Assembly (NCBI GenBank): GCA_025463665.1
Contig: JAODAY010000130.1
Location: 1-5,303, forward strand
DNA length: 5,303 nt
DNA from: Microbacteriaceae bacterium
GTDB lineage: Bacteria > Actinomycetota > Actinomycetes > Actinomycetales > Microbacteriaceae
Direction of reading: 5' to 3'
Position numbers and translations under genes: made by a program. Below the pieces are notes generated by a model. It saw only the letters and a program-made list of their open reading frames with translations, had not been told where the DNA came from and ran no database searches. Of this stretch, positions 1 through 4,843 are shown piece after piece. Positions within the stretch are counted from its first letter, which is position 1. Every line of letters starts with the position of its first letter.

Positions 1-487
1 GCCGTTCATCGGGCTGCTCTACTGCGGCCTGATCCTGACCCGCCAGGGCACGCGCGTCATCGAATTCAACGCGCGCTTCGGCGACCCGGAAACGCAGGTC
101 GTGCTCCCCCGCCTCGAGACACCGCTGAGCGAACTGCTGCACGCGGCGGCCACCGGCGGTCTCGGTCGACTGCCGTATCCGAAGTTCTCGCGTGATGTCG
201 CGGTCACCGTCGTGCTCGCGAGCGAGGGCTACCCCGAGGCTCCCGTCACCGGGCGCCGCATCGACGGCCTCACCGAGGCCGCGGCCGTTCCCGGCGTTCA
301 CCTGGCCCACGCGGCGACCGCGGTTCTCGACGGCAACTACGTCGCCACCGGCGGACGCGTGCTCAGCGTCGTCGCCACCGGTCCCAACTTCGCGACCGCA
401 CGCAACCGCGCCTACACCGCGCTCGGCCACATCTCACTCGAGGGCAGCCACTACCGCACGGACATCGCGGAGCGCGTCGCCGAGTAG
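1..487 (+). CDS. purD: Phosphoribosylamine-glycine ligase (GAR synthetase), C-terminal 161 residues
   Basis: The gene enters from the left edge, reads in the frame beginning at base 2 and ends at TAG 485-487. PurD is the cytoplasmic ATP-grasp enzyme that joins glycine to phosphoribosylamine to make GAR, an early step of purine synthesis. The visible part begins inside the ATP-grasp domain: GLLYCGLILT, then VIEFNARFGDPETQ (about residues 20-33 of the fragment), the PurD signature with the Glu and Asn that coordinate Mg-ATP. The C-terminal domain follows, with SRDVAVTVVLASEGYPE and a VLSVVATGPNFATARNRAY stretch typical of the family. It ends AERVAE-stop, inside the first unit of a 25-bp tandem duplication. 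Identity is very secure. The start, N-terminal domain and promoter lie outside the window. purC is the next gene, 108 bp away, but probably has its own promoter. Confidence 0.96.
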   Translation, partial: PFIGLLYCGLILTRQGTRVIEFNARFGDPETQVVLPRLETPLSELLHAAATGGLGRLPYPKFSRDVAVTVVLASEGYPEAPVTGRRIDGLTEAAAVPGVHLAHAATAVLDGNYVATGGRVLSVVATGPNFATARNRAYTALGHISLEGSHYRTDIAERVAE

Positions 488-515
488 GCGCGCGGAGCGC
501 GTCGCCCAGCAGGGG
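466..515 (+). repeat. 25-bp tandem duplication at the 3' end of purD
   Basis: Units 466-490 and 491-515 match at 22 of 25 positions; the first 16 bases, CGCGGAGCGCGTCGCC, are identical. The first unit carries the last codons and stop of purD. The second is non-coding, shifted one frame, and has the stop TAG changed to CAG. It looks like a fairly recent local duplication. Confidence 0.75.
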
Positions 516-572
516 GTGCAGCGCGGCACGGCCGTTCGGGCCGCCCCGAGTGACGCACGGCGGGCCCAGGCC

Positions 573-582
573 GCGGCATCCG
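573..582 (+). repeat. Interspersed decamer GCGGCATCCG, copy 1 (intergenic)
   Basis: This is the only exact copy outside a gene, just upstream of the purC -10 candidate. The decamer occurs five times in the window counting both strands (573, 1927, 2322, 4139, 5109). From base composition alone I would expect roughly 0.05 copies. Near matches lie at 600-607, 739-746, 975-983 and 3024-3033. Function unknown. Confidence 0.6.
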
Positions 583-583
583 G

Positions 584-589
584 AATAAT
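584..589 (+). promoter_or_regulatory. Candidate -10 element of a leaderless purC promoter
   Basis: AATAAT matches TATAAT at five of six positions and ends exactly 6 nt before the purC ATG, so a transcript would begin at or next to the start codon. No recognisable -35 lies 17 nt upstream (CGGGCC). The AT-rich patch stands out in a very GC-rich gap. A weak GGAA at 582-585 could instead act as a ribosome binding site, so the leaderless reading is not certain. Confidence 0.5.
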
Positions 590-595
590 GAAGGC

Positions 596-1465
596 ATGAC
601 GGATGCCACAGCACTCCCCGGTTGGACCCTCCTCTACTCCGGCAAGGTGCGCGACCTCTACACCTCGCCCGAGCACGACGGCCAGGTGCTCATGGTCGCG
701 AGCGACCGTGTGAGCGCGTTCGACCACGTGCTCGAGCCCGGCATCCCGGGCAAGGGGGAGCTGCTCACCACCCTCAGCGGGTGGTGGTTCGACCGGCTCG
801 AGGTCGCGAACCACCTCGCGCCGACGCCCGTGATCGGGCTCGCCGGGATCCCGGCGGAGGTCGCGGCCCGCTCGATGCTCGTGACGACCCTCGAGATGTA
901 CCCCGTGGAGTGCGTCGTGCGCGGGTACCTCAGCGGCAGCGGCTGGCTCGAGTACCAGCAGACCCAGAGCGTCTGCGGCATCCCGCTGCCGGCAGGCCTC
1001 AGTGACGGCGACCGCCTGCCCGAGCCGATCTACACCCCCGCGTGGAAGGCCCCGATGGGCGAACACGACGAGAACATCACCTTCGAACGCACTGTTCAGT
1101 TGGTGGGTGCCGAGGTGGCGACCTCCCTTCGTGACCTGTCGCTCGAGATCTTCACTCGAGCCTCCGACATTGCCGAGAAGCGCGGCGTGATTCTCGCCGA
1201 CACCAAGTTCGAGTTCGGCGCCGACCCGGTCACCGGCGAGCTGACCCTCGGCGACGAGGTGCTCACGAGCGACTCGAGCCGCTACTGGGACGCCGACCTC
1301 TATGCGACCGGCAACCGCACCGCGAGCTTCGACAAGCAGATCGTGCGCAACTGGCTCACCGCGCACTGGGACCAGACCGGCACGCCGCCCGAGCTGCCGC
1401 AGGAGATCGTGGAGCAGACCGCCGCCCGCTACCGCGAGCTCATCGAGCGACTCACCGGCGAGTAA
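596..1465 (+). CDS. purC: Phosphoribosylaminoimidazole-succinocarboxamide synthase (SAICAR synthetase)
   Basis: This cytoplasmic enzyme condenses CAIR with aspartate, using ATP, to give SAICAR in purine synthesis. The 289-residue protein is full length for the single-domain bacterial/fungal-type enzyme. Visible landmarks are GKVRDLY (16-22), the nucleotide-loop segment; ASDRVSAFDHVL (35-46); YPVECVVRGYLSGSGW (102-117), the first SAICAR synthetase signature; GEHDENITF (155-163); ILADTKFEFG (199-208), the second signature; DSSRYWD (226-232) and SFDKQIVRNWL (244-254). The substrate-site segment reads TPAWKA (147-152), where TPATKA is the more familiar form. The ATG at 596 is preferred because the N-terminus aligns with the family and a -10-like box sits 6 nt upstream. 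A GNAT gene begins 2 bp after the TAA and probably shares its transcript. Confidence 0.97.
   Translation: MTDATALPGWTLLYSGKVRDLYTSPEHDGQVLMVASDRVSAFDHVLEPGIPGKGELLTTLSGWWFDRLEVANHLAPTPVIGLAGIPAEVAARSMLVTTLEMYPVECVVRGYLSGSGWLEYQQTQSVCGIPLPAGLSDGDRLPEPIYTPAWKAPMGEHDENITFERTVQLVGAEVATSLRDLSLEIFTRASDIAEKRGVILADTKFEFGADPVTGELTLGDEVLTSDSSRYWDADLYATGNRTASFDKQIVRNWLTAHWDQTGTPPELPQEIVEQTAARYRELIERLTGE
841..856. repeat. Perfect 16-bp palindrome inside purC
   Basis: CGCCGGGATCCCGGCG equals its own reverse complement, centred between 848 and 849. It encodes part of GLAGIPAEV (81-89) in purC using the G/C-ending codons expected here, so coding constraint plus GC bias may explain it. There is no loop, so it would suit a dimeric protein site better than a hairpin. 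No function is claimed. Confidence 0.5.
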
Positions 1466-1467
1466 CC

Positions 1468-1959
1468 ATGCAGATCAGGCGGGTCGAGTGGGATGACGAG
1501 GCGAGCGTCGCGCTGAGGAAGGCGCAGCAGGCGGAGATACGGGCACGCTACGGCGAACCGAGCGAGCCGGGCCCCGTGCCGACCGGCCTCGACGTGACGA
1601 CGTTCCTCGTCGCCTTCGATGACGACGGAAACCCGCTCGGTTGCGGCGGTCTTCGCCGCCTCGACGACGAGCACGCGGAGATCAAGCGGATGTTTGTGCG
1701 ATCCGCCCACCGCGGCTCGGGGGTGTCGACCGCGCTTCTGCAGCGGCTCGAACTCGCGGCGCTTGCGGCCGGCTGGTCGCGGCTCGTGCTCGAGACGGGC
1801 GAGCTGCAACCTGACGCCATCCGGTTCTACCAGCGCGAGGGCTACACCCGAATCCCGAATTTCGGCTACTACGCGGGCTCCGACGACTCGGTGTGTTTCG
1901 AGAAGGTGCTCGTGGCCGTCGACCCCGCGGCATCCGTCGCCTGCGAAGGGTGCGAGTAG
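1468..1959 (+). CDS. GNAT-family N-acetyltransferase
   Basis: The 163-residue protein is a single GNAT domain, a fold that transfers the acetyl group of acetyl-CoA to an amine; the acceptor cannot be told. The core strands precede IKRMFVRSAHRGSGVSTALLQRLE (72-95), whose R-G-x-G-x-S loop (82-87) is motif A, the pyrophosphate-binding loop for CoA. Then come RLVLETG (105-111) and LQPDAIRFYQREGYTRIPNFGYY (113-135), the motif B region of a well-populated bacterial subfamily in which a CFEK segment (143-146) closes the domain. Residues 149-163 are a short non-conserved tail that includes a GCGGCATCCG decamer. The ATG lies 2 bp after the purC stop with only a weak GGCGAG-like Shine-Dalgarno sequence at the purC 3' end, so expression is probably coupled to purC. 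No signal peptide or membrane segment is visible. Confidence 0.9.
   Translation: MQIRRVEWDDEASVALRKAQQAEIRARYGEPSEPGPVPTGLDVTTFLVAFDDDGNPLGCGGLRRLDDEHAEIKRMFVRSAHRGSGVSTALLQRLELAALAAGWSRLVLETGELQPDAIRFYQREGYTRIPNFGYYAGSDDSVCFEKVLVAVDPAASVACEGCE
1927..1936 (+). repeat. Interspersed decamer GCGGCATCCG, copy 2
   Basis: Exact copy in the GNAT C-terminal tail, read GCG GCA TCC G (Ala-Ala-Ser), the same codon phase as copy 3. Confidence 0.6.
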
Positions 1960-2006
1960 CTCAGGACAGCATGCTCACGGGCGGATGTCAGGGGGCAACC
2001 CGGAAT

Positions 2007-2032
2007 ACTTGTACCCACAACCAAGTTGTACA
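2007..2032. promoter_or_regulatory. Candidate operator (MarR-like repeat cluster) upstream of the dioxygenase gene
   Basis: Several overlapping symmetries lie in one AT-rich patch: inverted repeat ACTTG (2007-2011) / CAAGT (2022-2026); inverted repeat TTGT (2009-2012) / ACAA (2017-2020); direct repeat TTGTAC at 2009-2014 and 2026-2031; and the palindrome TGTACA (2028-2032 plus flanking T at 2027). The cluster overlaps the candidate promoter, as expected of a repressor site. TTGT/ACAA half-sites are common for MarR-family repressors, and CatE-type genes elsewhere are controlled by such quinone- or catechol-sensing regulators. No regulator gene is in the window, so the assignment is inferred. 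Confidence 0.45.
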
Positions 2033-2034
2033 GT
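2029..2034 (+). promoter_or_regulatory. Candidate -10 element for the CatE-like gene
   Basis: TACAGT fits the actinobacterial TAnnnT -10 pattern. Transcription would start near 2041, giving a leader of about 14 nt that still contains the ribosome binding site. A -35 is poor: TACTTG at 2006-2011 has a 17-nt spacer but matches TTGACA badly. Confidence 0.45.
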
Positions 2035-2041
2035 GGAACAC

Positions 2042-2050
2042 GAAGGGCGG
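2042..2050 (+). promoter_or_regulatory. Ribosome binding site deciding the start at 2055
   Basis: GAAGGGCGG is a purine-rich Shine-Dalgarno sequence; its GAAGG core ends 8 nt before ATG 2055. This supports that ATG over an in-frame start at 1893, which would lie inside the GNAT gene. Confidence 0.7.
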
Positions 2051-2054
2051 GCCC

Positions 2055-2927
2055 ATGACCGACACGAACCAGAACCTCCTCGCAGCAGACACCTCGATGG
2101 GTGCCGTGACGCTGTTCGTGGGCGACCTCGACGCAATGACCCGCTACTACCGTGACGCAGTGGCGCTCGAGGTGCTGGCGTCCGAGGGCGACACGGTCAC
2201 TCTCGGCCGAGGCACGACCACCGTGCTGGTTCTCAGGCAGTCCCCCGGGCTCAGGCACGCGAGTCCGCGCGACGCCGGGCTGTTCCACACCGCGATCGTG
2301 TTCGACAGCGAGCTGGCTCTCGCGGCATCCGTCTATTCGGTCGCCCAGAAATACCCGAACACCTTCACCGGCAGCTCCGACCACCTCGTGAGCAAGGCAT
2401 TCTATTTCACCGACCCCGAGGGCAACGGCGTCGAGCTCTATTGGGACCGCGACCGGAGCACCTGGAGTTGGACCCACGGAACCCTCGAGATGTCGACGCT
2501 CTACCTCGACCCGAACGAGTTCCTACGGCAGAACCTCACCGAGGGTGCCGTGAACGAGCCGCTCATCGGCGGCGCCTCGGTCGGCCACGTGCACCTGCAG
2601 GTCGGCGACGTCGACACCGCCCGCGAGTTCTACGTGAACCAGCTCGGGTTCGAGCAGACCACCGCGATTCCCGGGTCTGCCCTGTTCGTGAGCGCCGGCG
2701 GCTATCACCACCACATGGCCATGAACACGTGGAACAGCCGCGGGGCCGGCCCGCGACTCCCCGCGCTCGGGCTCGGTCAGGTCGACATTCTCGTGCCGTC
2801 GGCCGAAGAGATCGGCAAGCTCAGCGAGCGCCTGGGGCACTTCGGGGTGCAGCTTCGAGACGACGGGCAGACCGTGAGCTTCGGGGACCCGTGGAGCAAC
2901 GTGATCAGGGTCAGCGCGGCAGGCTAG
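2055..2927 (+). CDS. CatE-like two-domain VOC protein (extradiol ring-cleavage dioxygenase / glyoxalase superfamily)
   Basis: The 290-residue protein has two vicinal-oxygen-chelate domains. Domain 1 (about 15-132) runs from GAVTLFVGDLDAMTRYYRD through LFHTAIVF (77-83) to DPEGNGVELYWDRDRSTW (120-137). Domain 2 (about 176-286) starts SVGHVHLQVGDVDTAREFYVNQLGFE and contains ALFVSAGGYHHHMAMNTW (209-226). The VELYWDRDRSTW and SAGGYHHH segments are hallmarks of the CatE / COG2514 group, which includes Bacillus catechol-2,3-dioxygenase acting in catechol detoxification. Candidate metal ligands are H78 and E127 in domain 1 and H178 and H218-H220 in domain 2; neither domain shows a complete canonical His-His-Glu set (see findings). 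The protein is probably a cytoplasmic dioxygenase acting on catechol-like compounds, but substrate and activity are inferred. It has its own promoter, a possible repressor site and a good ribosome binding site, so it is likely an independently regulated single gene. Its stop overlaps that of the convergent gene. Confidence 0.88.
   Translation: MTDTNQNLLAADTSMGAVTLFVGDLDAMTRYYRDAVALEVLASEGDTVTLGRGTTTVLVLRQSPGLRHASPRDAGLFHTAIVFDSELALAASVYSVAQKYPNTFTGSSDHLVSKAFYFTDPEGNGVELYWDRDRSTWSWTHGTLEMSTLYLDPNEFLRQNLTEGAVNEPLIGGASVGHVHLQVGDVDTAREFYVNQLGFEQTTAIPGSALFVSAGGYHHHMAMNTWNSRGAGPRLPALGLGQVDILVPSAEEIGKLSERLGHFGVQLRDDGQTVSFGDPWSNVIRVSAAG
2322..2331 (+). repeat. Interspersed decamer GCGGCATCCG, copy 3
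   Basis: Exact copy in domain 1 of the CatE-like gene, encoding Ala-Ala-Ser (residues 90-92). Confidence 0.6.
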
Positions 2928-3931
2928 TCGATGCGCTCGTCGATCTCGGTGATGACGTCCCACGCGCCATCCTCGGAGTTGGACAGCACAACGACGTCGA
3001 GACCACCGCGAACGTAGTGGCGCAGGATGCCGCTCGCGCCGGCGTTGATGCCTTCCTGGAAGTACGAGCGCACCAGGCCGTCCTCGAAGTCGAACTCGAG
3101 GCCGAACCCGTATGAGGTCTCCTCGTCGAGCTCGACCTGCGGCAACAGAAACTCCTCGGTGTACTCCTTGGTGAGCAGCTTGCCGGCGCGCACCGCGGCG
3201 AAGAACTTCACGAGATCGCCCGCAGTCGAATGCGCGCCGCCATCGGGCGAGCCGATCGGCGGGTAGCTGCGCTCGTTGCTGACCCACTCGCCGTTCTCGT
3301 CCTGGTCCCACCCCTCGGCGACCGTGGGCTTCGCCTCGCGACGGTCGAAGAAGCCCGACTGGGTCATGCCGGCCGGCGCGAACACGCGCTCCTGCACGTA
3401 GTCGCGGTAGCTCATTCCGGTGACCCGCTCGAGCGCCATGCCGGCGAGGATGTAGCCGACATTGATGAACGCCACCTCGTCGCCCGGGTCGGCGAGCGGC
3501 TCCTTATTCACGAAGAGCGGGAGGAAGTCCTTGGTCTCGAGGAACGTCTCGACCGGCAGGGCCGCCCACATCGCGGCGTAGTCCTCGCCGTTCTCCTCGT
3601 CCGCGTCATCGGCAAGCCCGCTCGTGTGAGTCAGCAGGTTGAGCAGAGTGACCTCGATGGGGACGCGCGTGCCCGCCAGGTCGACATAGTGGTGAATGGA
3701 TGTCTCGAGGTCGAGGTTTCCCTCTGCGACCTGCTGCAGCACCGCGACACTCGTGAACAGCTTGGTGATCGACGCGGTGTCGAAGCGGGTGTCCATCGTG
3801 ATCGGCTCGGAGGTGCGCCGGCTCGCGAGCCCGGTCGCCGACTCGAAGACGGTCGACGAGCCCTTGCACACCAGCACGACCCCGCTGAATTGGTGGTCGT
3901 CGAGGAATTCGGTCAGTCCAGCGGTATCCAT
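2924..3931 (-). CDS. Serine hydrolase of the class C beta-lactamase / penicillin-binding-protein fold
   Basis: The 335-residue protein has the beta-lactamase-related (COG1680) layout. FDTASITKLFTSVAVLQQVAEG (50-71) carries the S-x-x-K motif, with S54 as the likely nucleophile and K57 as its partner. LLTHTSGL (99-106) is the conserved follow-on. FINVGYILAGMALERVTGMSYRDYVQERVFAPAGM (155-189) matches the family's Y-x-N region except that F155 replaces the usual Tyr. GGAHSTAGDLVKF (231-243) and YGFGLEF (274-280) are also typical; the third motif region reads EGINAGASG (293-301). No signal peptide or transmembrane segment is visible, so it is probably cytoplasmic, unlike true beta-lactamases; esterase, peptidase or amidase activity are all possible. 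It has an acidic loop, DDADEENGED (108-117). ATG 3931 is the furthest possible start because an in-frame TAA lies four codons upstream, inside the -10 box. It is transcribed against all its neighbours. Confidence 0.9.
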   Translation of the reverse strand: MDTAGLTEFLDDHQFSGVVLVCKGSSTVFESATGLASRRTSEPITMDTRFDTASITKLFTSVAVLQQVAEGNLDLETSIHHYVDLAGTRVPIEVTLLNLLTHTSGLADDADEENGEDYAAMWAALPVETFLETKDFLPLFVNKEPLADPGDEVAFINVGYILAGMALERVTGMSYRDYVQERVFAPAGMTQSGFFDRREAKPTVAEGWDQDENGEWVSNERSYPPIGSPDGGAHSTAGDLVKFFAAVRAGKLLTKEYTEEFLLPQVELDEETSYGFGLEFDFEDGLVRSYFQEGINAGASGILRHYVRGGLDVVVLSNSEDGAWDVITEIDERID

Positions 3932-3937
3932 GCCCCA

Positions 3938-3943
3938 AGTTTA
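3938..3943 (-). promoter_or_regulatory. Candidate -10 element of a leaderless serine hydrolase promoter
   Basis: On the minus strand TAAACT fits TAnnnT and ends 6 nt before ATG 3931, predicting a transcript that starts at the A of the start codon. The intervening bases TGGGGC leave no properly spaced Shine-Dalgarno sequence. No -35-like hexamer is visible upstream. Confidence 0.6.
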
Positions 3944-3970
3944 CCGAGCACCGGCCGGCCACCAGGTCGA

Positions 3971-3990
3971 GCGGCTGGTCGCCGAGCCGC
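3971..3990. repeat. Inverted repeat in the divergent promoter interval
   Basis: GCGGCT (3971-3976) and AGCCGC (3985-3990) are separated by 8 bp, between the two divergent -10 boxes. It could be an operator, but short GC-only repeats are frequent by chance here. Confidence 0.3.
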
Positions 3991-4000
3991 CACCCGCTCC

Positions 4001-4019
4001 GGGCGGCGCGGATCCGCCC
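4001..4019. repeat. Inverted repeats over the -35 region of the SGNH hydrolase promoter
   Basis: GGGCGG (4001-4006) pairs with CCGCCC (4014-4019). Inside it is the perfect palindrome GCGGATCCGC (4008-4017). The cluster sits where a -35 would be relative to the TACCAT box at 4027, so it could bind a regulator. Weak evidence only. Confidence 0.3.
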
Positions 4020-4026
4020 CCGCACC

Positions 4027-4032
4027 TACCAT
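4027..4032 (+). promoter_or_regulatory. Candidate -10 element of a leaderless SGNH hydrolase promoter
   Basis: TACCAT fits TAnnnT and is followed by 6 nt and then GTG 4039. The intervening GGGAGC contains GGGAG, but it is only 1 nt from the start codon, too close to serve as a normal ribosome binding site. Confidence 0.55.
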
Positions 4033-4038
4033 GGGAGC

Positions 4039-4785
4039 GTGATCGCCCTCCAGCGCCTCAGCCGACTCGCCCTCGTGCCGCTCGCCCCCGTGCTGATAGT
4101 GCAGGGACGCAACCTCCGACGCACCACGCCGAGACTCGCGGATGCCGCGCTGCCCTGGTCGGGAATCCACCCCGGTCCCGACCCGCTCCGGCTTCTCGTG
4201 CTCGGCGATTCGACCGCCGCCGGCGTGGGTGTCGAGAGCCAGGCCGACGCGCTGCCCGGCAACCTCGCCCGCGAGCTGTCCGCCCTGTACGACCGCGGGG
4301 TCGAGTGGACGGCGATCGGCAAGAACGGGGCGACGGCGCGCGATCTGCTCGCCCGGTTCATCCGCCCGGCGACCGAGGCCCGGTACGACATCGTCTTTCT
4401 GAGCATCGGGTCGAACGACGCGCTCACCCTGCGCTCCCGCCGCGCATTCGCCCGCGACATCCGTTCGATTCTGCGCATTCTGCGTGAGTCGAATCCCGAC
4501 GCGGTCCTCATGATGAGCTCGCTGCCCGCTTTCTTCCGCTTCGAGCTGCTGCCGAACCCCCTGCGCTGGAACCTCTACCTCCACTCGCGCAACCTCGAAA
4601 CGGCGGCGCGGGAGATCGTCGCGAAAACCCCGGGTGCCTTCATGTCACCGCCGCCGCCGCCGTACACCGACGGATTCTTCGCCTCGGACCTCTTCCACCC
4701 GAGCGAGGCCGGCTACCGCGACTGGGCGCAATTCGCCGTCGAGGACGCCGTCGCCAGCGGCGGCCTGCCACCCAGCCTCGCTTGA
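4039..4785 (+). CDS. GDSL/SGNH-family hydrolase (esterase/lipase-like)
   Basis: The 248-residue protein starts at GTG. It shows the SGNH hydrolase blocks in order: LLVLGDSTAAGVGV (52-65), block I with nucleophile S58; GKNGATA (94-100), block II glycine region; LSIGSNDALT (121-130), block III with N126; and SDLFHPSEAGY (216-226), block V with D217 and H220. S58, D217 and H220 form the likely catalytic triad of a carboxylester hydrolase; the substrate is unknown. Residues 10-22 (LALVPLAPVLIVQ) are a short hydrophobic stretch after a basic N-terminus, which may tether the protein to the membrane, but it is short and lacks a clear signal cleavage site. A five-proline run (204-208) precedes the DGFF segment. 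The start rests on the -10 box 6 nt upstream and on the absence of upstream in-frame starts nearby. It is divergent from the serine hydrolase gene and 58 bp before purS. Confidence 0.92.
   Translation: MIALQRLSRLALVPLAPVLIVQGRNLRRTTPRLADAALPWSGIHPGPDPLRLLVLGDSTAAGVGVESQADALPGNLARELSALYDRGVEWTAIGKNGATARDLLARFIRPATEARYDIVFLSIGSNDALTLRSRRAFARDIRSILRILRESNPDAVLMMSSLPAFFRFELLPNPLRWNLYLHSRNLETAAREIVAKTPGAFMSPPPPPYTDGFFASDLFHPSEAGYRDWAQFAVEDAVASGGLPPSLA
4139..4148 (-). repeat. Interspersed decamer GCGGCATCCG, copy 4 (minus strand)
   Basis: The plus strand reads CGGATGCCGC within GCG GAT GCC GC, encoding Ala-Asp-Ala in the SGNH hydrolase; copy 5 has the same phase. Confidence 0.6.
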
Positions 4786-4798
4786 GGGCGGCGCCGGG

Positions 4799-4804
4799 TA
4801 GACT
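4799..4804 (+). promoter_or_regulatory. Candidate -10 element for purS
   Basis: TAGACT fits TAnnnT. A start near 4811 would give a leader of about 33 nt with a normal ribosome binding site. TTGAGG at 4782-4787 resembles a -35 but its 11-nt spacer is too short. If real, purS-purQ have a promoter separate from purD and purC. Confidence 0.45.
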
Positions 4805-4832
4805 GGGTCAATCCTTCCGCTCGCGAATCTCT

Positions 4833-4836
4833 GGAG
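4833..4836 (+). promoter_or_regulatory. Ribosome binding site deciding the purS GTG start
   Basis: GGAG lies 7 nt before GTG 4844, which supports that GTG over the in-frame ATG at codon 9. Confidence 0.65.
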
Positions 4837-4843
4837 TTTTCTG

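Noticed and set aside
529..543. Hairpin CGGCC-N5-GGCCG after purD as a terminator
   Set aside because: The stem is only 5 bp and no T tract follows; such stems are common in this base composition.
588..599. Mini-ORF ATG AAG GCA TGA overlapping the purC start, and a similar ATG GGA GCG TGA at 4031-4042
   Set aside because: Three-codon frames arise where the final T of the -10 box meets a G. If the transcripts are leaderless, these ATGs are not transcribed.
434..1366. 310-codon open frame on the minus strand opposite purC
   Set aside because: It is antisense to a perfectly conserved purC, its translation shows no recognisable domain, and long antisense frames are expected in GC-rich coding DNA.
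1960..2006. Terminator after the GNAT gene, suggested by GCATGC (1970-1975) and GC-rich sequence
   Set aside because: No stem longer than the 6-bp palindrome and no T-rich tail were found.
1893..2054. Longer N-terminus for the CatE-like protein from an in-frame ATG at 1893
   Set aside because: The extra 54 residues overlap the GNAT 3' end, are Arg-rich and unlike the family, and cross the predicted promoter; ATG 2055 has a good ribosome binding site.
3230..4042. 270-codon plus-strand open frame opposite the serine hydrolase
   Set aside because: It is a shadow of the minus-strand gene, which has clear family motifs; the plus-strand translation is Arg/Val/Leu/Glu-rich low-information sequence.
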